Source of the DNA: Littorina saxatilis
Taxonomy: Eukaryota; Mollusca; Gastropoda; Littorinimorpha; Littorinidae
Direction: 5' to 3'
DNA: 64,000 nt
NCBI RefSeq assembly: GCF_037325665.1
Contig: NC_090246.1
Location: 37,152,317-37,216,316 of the forward strand
The notes beneath the pieces were generated by a model. The model ran no database searches and was not told where the DNA came from. It saw nothing but the letters and a program-made list of their open reading frames with translations. Numbering within the stretch: the stretch's first letter is position 1; each line of letters begins with the position of its first letter. Shown piece by piece: positions 24,901 through 36,900 of this stretch. Both the position numbers and the translations under genes were made by a program.

Positions 24901-27900
24901 CACTTTCCTAACCTAGCTGATGGGTTCAAGTGCTAGTCTTTCGGATGAGACGAAAAACCGAGGTCCCTTCGTGTACACTACATTGGGGTGTGCACGTTAA
25001 AGATCCCACGATTGACAAAAGGGTCTTTCCTGGCAAAATTGTTTTGGCTTAAGATAACATGTCTGTGTCTTTCGCTTAAGATAAAAATGTCCACCAAATA
25101 CCCGTGTGACTTGGAATAATAGGCCCTTGCCGAAATGGCAGCAATCTACTGGCCCAAAAAATTCCATCTCACACGGCATTCTGTAAAGGGCCTAGAGCCA
25201 TAGGGTTAGGCACTTAAAAATATCCAGTTATTATTATTATTAAGTTTGTTTGTTTGTTTGCTTAACGCCCAGCCGACCACGAAGGGCCATATCAGGGCGG
25301 TGCTGGTTTGACATATAACGTGCGCCACACACAAGACAGAAGTCGCAGCACAGGCTTCATGTCTCACCCAGTCACATTATTCTGACACCGGACCAACCAG
25401 TCCTAGCACTAACCCCATAATGCCAGACGCCAGGTGGAGCAGCCACTAGATTGCCGATTTTAAAGTCTTAGGTATGACCCGGCCGGGGTTCGAACCCACG
25501 ACCTCCCGATCATGAGGCGGACGCCTTACCACTAGGTCAACCGTGCCGGTCCATTATTATTAAGTGTGTCCCTCGCAAACTCCCATGTTGAAAAATACAC
25601 TTACCATCTGCAGAAGTTGGCAGAAGAGTCTGAATGATCTGTGACTGGCCCACTTCATTTTTGAAGAGAAAAGACTGGAAACAGTAGAGCACTGCACAGC
25701 GCAGCACAAAGGGCTGTTTCTCGTTCACCATAGACATCAGCAACACAACAATGGCTGGCCTGCAACAAGATTCAATGTCAATAATGTAACAACAAATTAC
25801 AAAATACAAGGATTTACCCCGATACCTCTTTGACAGTTAATTTCTGCTTTGCAAATCATCATAACTACAAGAATCAATTTTAATATTGGAAAAACAAGAA
25901 ATTCATCCAGGAACGTGAAACTCAATCTCACTTTCTGGCAGATTTACTCTTGTATTTCTTGTTTTGACAGTCAATATTGGTGCAAAGTGTCATGACTGTG
26001 ACAATCATTTTTAATAACGTAACAACAACACATTCATCCAGGAATATGAGACTTGATCTCACTTTCTGGCAAATTGACCCTTATATTTCTCGCTGTTATA
26101 GCTGCTTTCTATTTTCTTTCTTTCTTTCTTTATTTGGTGTTTAACGTCGTTTTCAACCACGAAGGTTATATCACGACGGGGAGAGGGGGCAGATGGGATA
26201 GAGCCACTTGTCAATTGTTTCTTGTTCACAAAAGCACTAATCAAAAATTTGCTCCAGGGGCTTGCAACGTAGTACAATATATTACCTTACTGGGAGACTG
26301 CAAGTTTCCAGTACAAAGGACTTAACATTTCTTACATACTGCTTGACTAAAATCTTTACAAAAATTGACTATATTCTATACAAGAAACACTTAACAAGGG
26401 TAAAAGGAGAAACAGAATCCGTTAGTCGCCTCTTACGACATGCGCTTTCTATTTTACAAATCATCATGAGTACAACAATCCAAGAGAGAAGTGGCAGTTC
26501 TTTCAAACAGATAATCTGCAAAAGTCTTCAGCATTTCCCACGGGGTCATCTTATCATTACAGCAGCACAATTCAGTTCATTTTCTTTCATCACAGAAGCA
26601 GACATTCCTCATTTGCAACTGTACTAACTGCATGACACATAATCAAGAAAATATGTCCTTTTACAAGCTTACTAACCTTGGTGGATTGGACGGGGCTAGG
26701 ACGGAGGCAAAGTATTCCTGGTTTGGCTGGTTCCCTCGAATGACTTCTGATACTGTGTTTATCGTCTGCAACATGATCAGTTACTGAAAAATTTACAAGT
26801 CCAAAAAATGGACAAAATGTCAGCAACTACAACCAAAATTCCTGTCAAAATAAGGAACAACAAGGAACGAGCTCACCAACTACGACGCAGAAGGCAAGTA
26901 AGACGGGTAAGTGGCCGGTGGGTGTCAAGCAAACACCAAACAGAAAAGCCACGACCTTCTCCTCTGAGCTGAAAAAGTCGTATGATCTTGACCACGTGTT
27001 GGGTAGCGGTAGTGACGTAGTACACACCAATGGGAGGTAACTCCCCTGGTCTGTGGTCATTACCATGGCTACCTTTACACTTTTTGTGGTGGGGTTGCTT
27101 CCCTTTAAAATTGTTTAAGGTGGGGTTGCTTCCCATTAAAAGGCCTTTTCAGAGCTTAGCATCTCAGACTACGTCAATGCTTTATCTGATTCGTAGTAAG
27201 AATATGTAATTTAATCTGACTTTACTTGCAAATTATTCCCAAGGGATAATGAGGTGGCTACCACTTGACCATTACATTCACGTTTCACACTGAAGTAGAT
27301 ATGTTGTTTCTGTTGTTGCTGTGTACATTCATTGTCTATCCTGGTCAACTCCAGTTGCACACATTGTACAAAAGAAAACTATTACTGTGAATAAATGTTT
27401 AACTGATTGAATGCAAAGCAAAACAAAAGCATACCTCAGTCAGAACATCGGCCGGCACACCACTGGCCATCAATATTGCACAAAGCTGCTGCAGCAGACC
27501 TGCAAACACAATTTTAAACGTCAAATAAATATGGAAAAGACATTGCACGTCACAGCTTTTGCCATGAAAACCTTATCCTAGAAAGGAAAATGGCCACTAC
27601 TGTAAATTTTGGTTTGACAATATCACATAAAAAAAAAACCAATTGATTTTAACCAAAGGTTTACACGCTACAAAAAAATTAATATCATCTCTTGATCTAT
27701 GTGTCCATCTCAAGAAAAGTGCCATCCGACATTTTAAGGACAAGCTTCTGCTCCTGAGACAGGATTTTTTTCTAACTTTAATCTTATAGTATTGACCATG
27801 ATGGAATAAATCATACATACATTTTAACTCTTTTAACATAAATTTTAACTGTTTGTTGGTATCTCTGCGTTGCTCCAATCTTAAACTTCCCAATAGCGAT

Positions 27901-30900
27901 GCAGGCATGCCTAAAGTTGCGGGGTGAGAATATACAGGCCGACCTAGTCTTAGAACAGCAAAATAAAAGGATCTAGTAACAAATCTTCGGCTATCTCCCG
28001 ATTTAGTCCAGTGGAAGTGACATCCCATACTGAAGGAAGAATGAACAATTCAGATTCATTCCATGTGGAGACAAACCCAAGACAAGGCTATATTGAGGGA
28101 TTGCCAAACCTTCATCTACGTAGCCTCAGTTCTGCAGAATATTTAGTAGTTACCAATATCCAAGCACACTTGTTCCTTAGCTTCAGTTATCAAACACACA
28201 GATAAACCTACTCCACAGCCAAGGCACAAATTACTTCAAAGCACAATGGTACCTGTGACGACCTTACGATGAGCGCACACCTCCCATAATACAACTCTCT
28301 TGTCCCATTGTTTATTATGAAGGGGCACTTTTGGTTTGTTCCCAGGGGGTCCTTTCACCACAGGTACCACACTACTTCAAAATCACTCAACCAAACTCAC
28401 CACAATGGTTCATGACTTTCTGACAGGCCACGGTCTGGTTCTGGGGGCTGCTAGGTGACACGAGGGTTCGAACCAGCTGCAGCATGAGGTGGATGTTGGT
28501 CACTTTCTGGGCTGACCACCCGGCCTGCTTGTTGTGGGACTCTGCATTGTCCAGCTCAAAGAACTGTGTCAGGCGCTGAATGTAGCTGCCCTCCTTGAAG
28601 AAGTTCTGGTTGGAGGTGTTGTTCTTCAGCAGGCTCAGCAGTAACAGCAGGCAGTCCTCCACAACTATGCCTGCACATTAGATGTTCATATATTACAAGT
28701 TGTGTTCTTCGTCAACTACAGTGGATTTCCCCTTATAAGACCTCTCCCGTTAAAAGACCTTACTTTTTCACATTTTCTCTTCATAATCTCTGTGCCGTGG
28801 ATTAATCTCCGTTTTAAAGGTACTGAACTTGTCAAATCCAGGTGCACGGAGCCCCTGGGGCTTTTAGTCATACCTCAGGCAGCTATCCGTTAGAAGAACT
28901 ACCAAGTTTCATTGACTTGCACCCAAAGAGTCAAGAACTGCGATTTTTTTACGAATTGATTTCGTACTCGGACCCGGCTGGTCTTGACCTATTTTTGGAT
29001 CTAAATTTAGATCAGGTAGATCACCACATCATGCACAAAAAGACACGTCACTAGCAAACTATGTCAGACATCATCATGAGTTTGTGTAAAACAAAATGGA
29101 GGCCGGAATCACTCAGTTGAATCGAACTCCGACCAAACACCACGTAATAACTAGGTGTGAATTTATGCACTCGCGTGAACAAGAAACTGTCGAGCTTCAC
29201 AGATGTCGTCGTTGGGTGGTTTTGGGTTTGTTTTACTACCATAGGAGGATTTTTGAACTGTAAATGCACTCAGCTGCAACAAAAACGCAAAACAAAGGCT
29301 GTGAGCTGCACTGTGCCTTTAAGACTCCCTCCTTTCTTTGATTTGTTCAGGTCTCAAAACGGGGGTTCCCCTGTATACCAAACACCCAAGTAGTCAACTT
29401 AAAAAGCTAACAGGGAGAACCAGAATAAGAGAAAGTGGGGAAAGGGGATAATCTGCACGTACTCATATCAAACAAGGGACGCCAGAAGCACAGGAAACAT
29501 CCTACAAAGAGCCAGAAAGCCAGGAAATATTCTACAAAGTAGAACACGCTGTACGCCACGAAACGCTGTCACAGAATGATGACTATGTTTAGTTTTCTCT
29601 CAGACCTGCAAGAATGAAGACTGTGTTTAGTTATCTCTCGGACCTGCAAGAATGAAGACTGTGTTTTGTTATCTATCAGGCCTGCAAAGAGAATCCACAC
29701 AGTGACATCACTGTATGGACCATTCATGTGTAACAGTATCCTCAGCACTATTCCCCAGACTGAACTCCAAGTGCCTGTTCAAACTTCATGTAACTTCATA
29801 TCCAAAGAACATGTTGGAATGTGCAATCATTATAGTCATTACTGCCGACAGATAAAATTGTGTGAGATTATTGCTTACCTCCATCACTCACTCCCTCCTC
29901 GACAATGATGTCCAGAATTCTCTCAAAAGCGTTTTCAAATGCCACAATCTTCTGAATGTTGGCGTTGCCCTTTGTCAGCTGGTTGAGGAGAAGCAAGGCC
30001 TGCAAATACACACCTATACTCAGTAACATCACAGCTCTTGACAAATATTTCCTACACTACAACAAACCAGAGCAGTCTGTTATACAAGGTTGGCCGGTAA
30101 ACTCATTGATGTTTCAGCTTTGCCTTACAGCAATGATTCACCTTGCACATTATATGAACATTCTTTCACCAGATACTTTGAGCATATTCTTTGCGTACCT
30201 AAATAAAGAAGAAATTTAACACAGATACATGCACAAAAAATAAGCAAGACAAAATTGTATAAAATGTCTTTCCTCCTGACAACATTTACTTATTTATCCC
30301 TTCATTGCTTGACCGAAGTTATAACAGAACAAGCGTTGACTCCAGAAATGATTCTGTTCTGGGGTTTTATTAGCTTTACAAGGAATTGCGCCCCTTTTAA
30401 ACAGTAAGGCAATTGATCAGTGGAGATAAGCTATCATGAAAAGTAGGATAAGCGCCGAAATGGCTGCGATCTGCTGGCCGATGTGAATGCGTGACGTATT
30501 GTGTAAAAAAATTCCATCTCACACGGCATAAATAAATCCCTGCGCCTTGAATATGTGCGCAATATAAATTGCATTAAAAAAAATAAAAAAATAGAAAAAT
30601 AAAAAATCCCTGCGCTTAGAACTGTACCCACGGAATACGTGCGATATAAGCCTCATATTGATTGATGGTAGCAGTGAATAGTAATTCAAGATGGCACACA
30701 CACCGGAGCTCACTATTCACTGTGACACCAAAATCACTTGCATACACTGATCAGCAGCTAGTGTTTGCCTCACCGTTTCAAAGAAACCTATCTCTTCCAC
30801 AGCCAAATAAACCCAGACTTTTTTCCCCCAAACATCATCTATTGCAAAGCTTCATAACAAAATTCCCCATCAAAACCTTATCTAAGGTTACTTTAGTATA

Positions 30901-33900
30901 GACATATGCCGTCAAAAACTCCGTACATCATTGCGAATTATCTCTCTGCTGTCGGAGAGGAGGTCCATGAGCTTGGACACAGCCATGGGGATCACCAGCA
31001 GACACTCCTGCAGGTCTTTGGGGCGGTTGGTCAGCAGAACGGTCAGCAGTCGCACTGTTGGCCATCGCACGTGGAAATCATACTCCTGCACACAAATCAC
31101 ACAGAACTGTTTAGAAAAGACTTGGAACAGATCTTAAGGATTGGTGGGTTTTTTTTTGCATAAATAAGATCGTTTTACTTGCTGGAAACAAGAGATTCAG
31201 GTTTGAAAATTCCAAGTTTTAGCTTCACACACGTTTCAACTCTCCCATCAGCAACACTCCAAACACAACTAAGTTCACTGACACTGTTGACAGCAAAACA
31301 TTATTAGCAGCGCTTAGATTTTACTGAAGACTTTGTCATATCCTATTTTGAGCCTAATATTAAGTAAACTAGCAATGATATTAATCATAATGTATTTATT
31401 ATTATAAAAGACAAACGAGAGTATGTAGATGGATATGCAGGTGCAGGTGCGGGTATGGGTGTGTGCAGTTCGGGTTATGTGTGTATTGATGTGTAAATTT
31501 TATGTTTCGAGAATGTGATTTTATGTGATGTTATTTGTGTATAGGACCAAAAAGAAAAATGTCTGTTTGTCTTACATTCAGATAATTTGTATTGAATGCA
31601 ATTGAACTGAATTGTCCACTATCTAAAATCAAAATTAATGGAATGCATGCTTTATGGTTTTCTCACCTCCAGTAAGGAAACAAGGAGTCCCACATTTTCA
31701 TGCTGCTTGATGAAGATCTCGGTGAACTGCTCACCCAGCTCTACAGACTCTGGTGTTGCCATCTCATCTAAAAGAAAACAAAGGGAAAATATCAGTAATC
31801 ACTTTAGTATTTAGGTTACTATAACTCCTCAGAATATCACTTCTACTACATTCTGGATCCATAATGACATTGTACAGATGACTTTGTTAAAGGCTATTAG
31901 CTGAAGATTATCTTATAGTTATATTCTATGCCAAGAACTGTCACAATCAAACTCAGTTTACAAAGTTACAAAGTATCCTCAACTGTATTATTTTGCTAAG
32001 AGACAAAACAACCACAAGTCGCGTAAGGCGAAATAACAACATTTAGTCAAGCTGTCGAACTCACAGAATGAAACTGAACGCACTGCTTTTTTCACCAAGA
32101 CCACATACTCGTAGTTTTGTCAGTCCACCGCTCGTGGCAAAGGCAGTGAAATCGACAAGCCATGCAGAATAGTGCGGTAGTGGTCGCGCTGAGCAGGATA
32201 ACACGCTTTTCTGTATGTCTATTCTTTTTAGCTTACTGAGTTTGTTTTTAATCCAAACATATCATATCTATGTTTTTGGAATCAGGGACCGACAAGGAAT
32301 AAAATGAAATTGTTTTTAAATCGATTTCGGGAAAATTGATTTTAATCATAATTTTCATATTTTTAATTTTCAGAGCTTGTTTGTAATCCAAATATAACAT
32401 ATGTATATGTTTTTGGATCAGAAAATGACGAAGAATAAGATGACATTATTTTTGGATCGTTTAATAAAAAAATAATTTTAATTACAAGTTTCCGATTTTT
32501 GATGACCAAACTCATTCATTAGTTTTTAAGCCACCAAGCTGAAATGCAATACCAAAGTCCGGCCTTCGTCGAAGATTGCTTTGCCAAAATTTCAATCAAT
32601 TTGATTGAAAAATGAAGGCGTGACAGTGCCGCCTCAACTTTTACAAAAAGCCGGATATGACGTCATCAAAGGTATTTATCGAAAAAATGAAACAAGTCGC
32701 GTAAGGCGAAAATACAACATTTAGTCAAGTAGCTGTCGAACTCACAGAATGAAACTGAACGCAACGCAACGCAGCAAGACCGTATACTCGTAGCATCGTC
32801 ACTCCACCGCCCGTGGCAAAGGCAGTGCCAGTGGAATTGACAAGAAGAGCGGGGTATTCGTTGCGCTGAGAAGGATAGCACGCTTTTCTGTACCTCTCTT
32901 CGTTTTAACTTTCTGAGCGTGTTTTTAATCCAAACATATCATATCTATATGTTTTTGGAATCAGGAACCGACAAGGAATAAGATGAAAGTGTTTTTAAAT
33001 TGATTTCGAAAAAAAAATTTTGATAATAATTTTTATATATATATTTAATTTTCAGAGCTTGTTGTTAATCCAAATATAACATATTTATATGTTTTTGGAA
33101 TCAGCAAATGATGGAGAATAAGATGAACGTAAATTTGGATCGTTTTATAAAAATTTTTTTTTTTTTTACAATTTTCAGATTTTTAATGACCAGAGTCATT
33201 AATTAATTTTTAAGCCACCAAGCTGAAATGCAATACCGAAGTCCGGGCTTCGTCGAAGATTACTTGACCAAAATTTCAACCAATTTGGTTGAAAAATGAG
33301 GGCGTGACAGTGCCGCCTCAACTTTCACGAAAAGCCGGATATGACGTCATCAAAGACATTTATCACAAAAAATGAAAAAAACGTGTGAGGATATCATACC
33401 CAGGAACTCTCATGTCAAATTTCATAAAGATCGGTCCAGTAGTTTAGTCTGAATCGCTCTACACACACACACAGACACACAGACACCACGACCCTCGTCT
33501 CGATTCCCCCTCTACGTTAAAACATTTAGTCAAAACTTGACTAAATGTAAAAAACGTCCGGGGATATCATTCCCAGCAACTCTCATGTCAAATTTAATTA
33601 AGATCGGTCCAGTAGTTTTAGTTTAGTCTGAATCGCTCTACACACACACGCGCACAGACAGACACACACACACACACACACACACACTGTCACACACCAC
33701 GACCCTCGTCTCGATTCCCCCTCTATGTTAAAACATTTAGTCAAAACTTGACTAACTGTAACAACAACAAAAACAATAACTTAACAAATTAGCAAAGCAT
33801 TTATTTTCAGAAAATAAAACAAAAAGACAGGAACGTTACCTTCCTCTGATGGTTCATTGGACATAATATGGTGCAGGGTGTCAAGGGTGTAGCCAATGAT

Positions 33901-36900
33901 CTCTGCGTCACCTCTGTATTATATAAAACAATGATACATGTAATATCTTGTTTGAAAGTCAACTGAGTACTGAGTTAACTGAAAAGTCACTTTTCTAACA
34001 AACACTTATGCTTATTGGTTTCACGGTACATGGATATATATGTCCAGTTCTGATTTTCACCATGGTCTCTCAATAATCTCATTGTCTCAAGTAATGTTGA
34101 ACCTCTTTATACGGACCACCCAAAGGACCAATCAAAAGTGGTCCTTATAGACAGTAATCTATTTGTATCATAACAATGTTTTCAGAACTCAAAGATTTAC
34201 TTTTGTTCTTACATAGAAACATAAACTTTATAGTTGATTGAACACTGGATCCGTCGCGATATAACCCTTCGTGGTTGAAAACGACGTTAAACACCAAATA
34301 AAGAAAGAAAGAAAGAACACTGGATTTCCCTACTTTGTGCCATGTGACGTCAAAGGACACTCATTAAAACTCATATTAAGGTGGCTGCTCGTTTGTGTGT
34401 GTTCTGTCGTGAACAATAGATGGATACATAAATACCATTAGTATTTTTGAAGAAAATATGACATTTGACACAGATCTCAATAGTTGCTCACCTTGACCAC
34501 TAGCGCGGTTTTGAAGAACAATGACTGTCTCGATCTGTGTAAAATGCCATATTTTGGTCAAAAATACAAATAATGTATAGGAGGAAACAGAAGGATACAA
34601 AAAATAAAATTCAATGATCAACCACAAAACTGCTGCAAAATGCCAACATTCAACTTCACAGCCTACATCTTAAATTCAGAGGGTACGTTCAGGCTCAGAG
34701 AAAACACTCAACCTCCACTTTGTTTCCTATAACACTGCAAGTCCAAAAAGGTATTCATTTACAAACACCAAGAGCTTTGTATACCATGCAAACTGACCTG
34801 TCTGTTTCCAAAACTTTGACCAAGATGTCCATAGCCAGAGTTCCGACCTCCAGTCGGAATTTCTGAAACATAATTTAGTCAATATGAAAATTTCTCATAA
34901 ACAAGAAGAGCAAACGCTCGATCGAGTCACTTTCGCAGTTCTGAATATTATATGAGGCATCAGATGGACAGGAAGAAATTGCTATTCACAACACAATGAG
35001 TCACGTTCACATAAAATTTGAGCCCGGTCACTTTTATAGTTTCCGAGAAAAGCCCAACGTTAAGTTGTGTGTTGCCGAACAGAAAAGGCTAGTTATCTCC
35101 CTTGTTTTTCTGATAACGTTCGTAAAAGGCTACAGATGTAAATACTTTGATGTAAAGAATAATCCTACAAAGTTTCAATCACATCCGATGAACTTTGTCA
35201 AAGATATAAAATGTCTAATTTTTCCTTTGACGCTGACCTGTGACCTTGAAAAAGGTCAAAGGTCAACGAAACCATCGTTAAAGTGTAGAGGTCATTGGAG
35301 GTCACGACTAAACAAAATATGAGCCCGATCGCTTTGATAGTTTCCGAGAAAAGTCCAACGTTAAGGTGGTGTCTACGGACGGCCGGCCGGCCGTCCGGCC
35401 GGCCGGACAGACTAACACTGACCGATTACATAGAGTCACTTTTTCTCAAGTGACTCAAAAAAACCATATCTGTTTTTGTTTTGATAAACAAATAGCTACA
35501 CACACATACATATATATACTATAAACAAAATTTTAAAAGAGAAGAAATAAACACTGATTTTATTAAATGTGACAAAAATGTGTATGTTCTGAAACTAGTG
35601 TACCCGTTAAAGGTGGATTCCGTATACATGTGTGACCGATTATTTTCACCAAAAACAGCTGGTCTTTCTACGGCAAGAGTGGGAATTATTTTTAATATTG
35701 ACACCTATGTAAATGTACTAAACTGATTCTGCAACATATTCCCCTTTCTGCACAGAATGCAGCCTTGTTACTGATTTTTCATGTGTCCATTCGAAAGTCT
35801 GGATATGTACTTATTCATCCAAGCAGAAATGAGAGAGCCTTAAAACACCACTGCTGACTTAAATTTAAAAGGCACAAAATATGGTTGTGTCAAATGTGCA
35901 GTGTTGTTCCCAGTCTCAGAGGACAATAGGTCAGTTGAACCTGGATTGAAAATATGTATTGGTCCAAATAATGTCTCGGCAACAAACTAAATATTATCTC
36001 TTGCATGTTAAACTTAAAACTATTGAACAATTGACCAGCCTGGGGTCAAAGCAATGTGTCGGATCAAAAACATATGCGTCAGTGCCAAAGACTGAGGCCT
36101 AAGTACAACATTGCACAATACAGCATTTATAAATCAATCATGACTTCAAGCCAGTACTGTACTTTACTTGACTCAAACACACTTCTAGTTCTATTAACTT
36201 ACCTTGGACAGTGATTTAAGTGCGCGTACTGCATCTCTCCTGTCTTCTAGCAGTGAAGAAGTCTGAACCCGGTCTGCCAACCTTTCAATCTGAAACTCAT
36301 AAAATGACAGCACAGCACTGAATCTTAAGGACTGGACAGGGTATGGCAATGAAAATCAAAACATGATGATCTTCACTTATAAGTTATAACCTACACACCT
36401 TCTTCCACTGCTTTGACCTGTGGCCAATGTATTCAATTAAGTCACCTGTAGCAAGCATGACCAGCAACTCCTAACTGCCATTGCGTTACACTAATATTTC
36501 ATTTTCAGAAGGCTGTGCAAACACTGAACTAGATCATCAAAGTGCTTGGGGGAGAGATTACCTGAAGAAAATGATAAGACTGACAACACATTGTTCTCTG
36601 TAAATATTCACTGGGGCTCTGTACTTTCAAAAACCATGCAATTGGCTTGAAGTTATTTGGAGGTTGCACGTGCCTATCGACAAATGCAAAGTCACTTAAT
36701 TTATCTTGTGACAGGATATTTTGGGGTCTTTGCTCTTTATTGGATAGGTGCTGATAGATCAAAATCTGAACCTCATGGATGTTTGACTTTGAGGCTCATA
36801 AAATTCAGGAGTCAAAAGACCGCGTCTCCCACCTCAAAGGACGCACAAAATGTCTTACTTTTACCCATGCAATGGTTAGGAATCGGATTCCGACCACTGC

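Noticed and set aside
35383-35411. GGCC palindrome as a possible regulatory site or cruciform
   Set aside because: It is part of the dispersed family D repeat and shows no link to the host gene.
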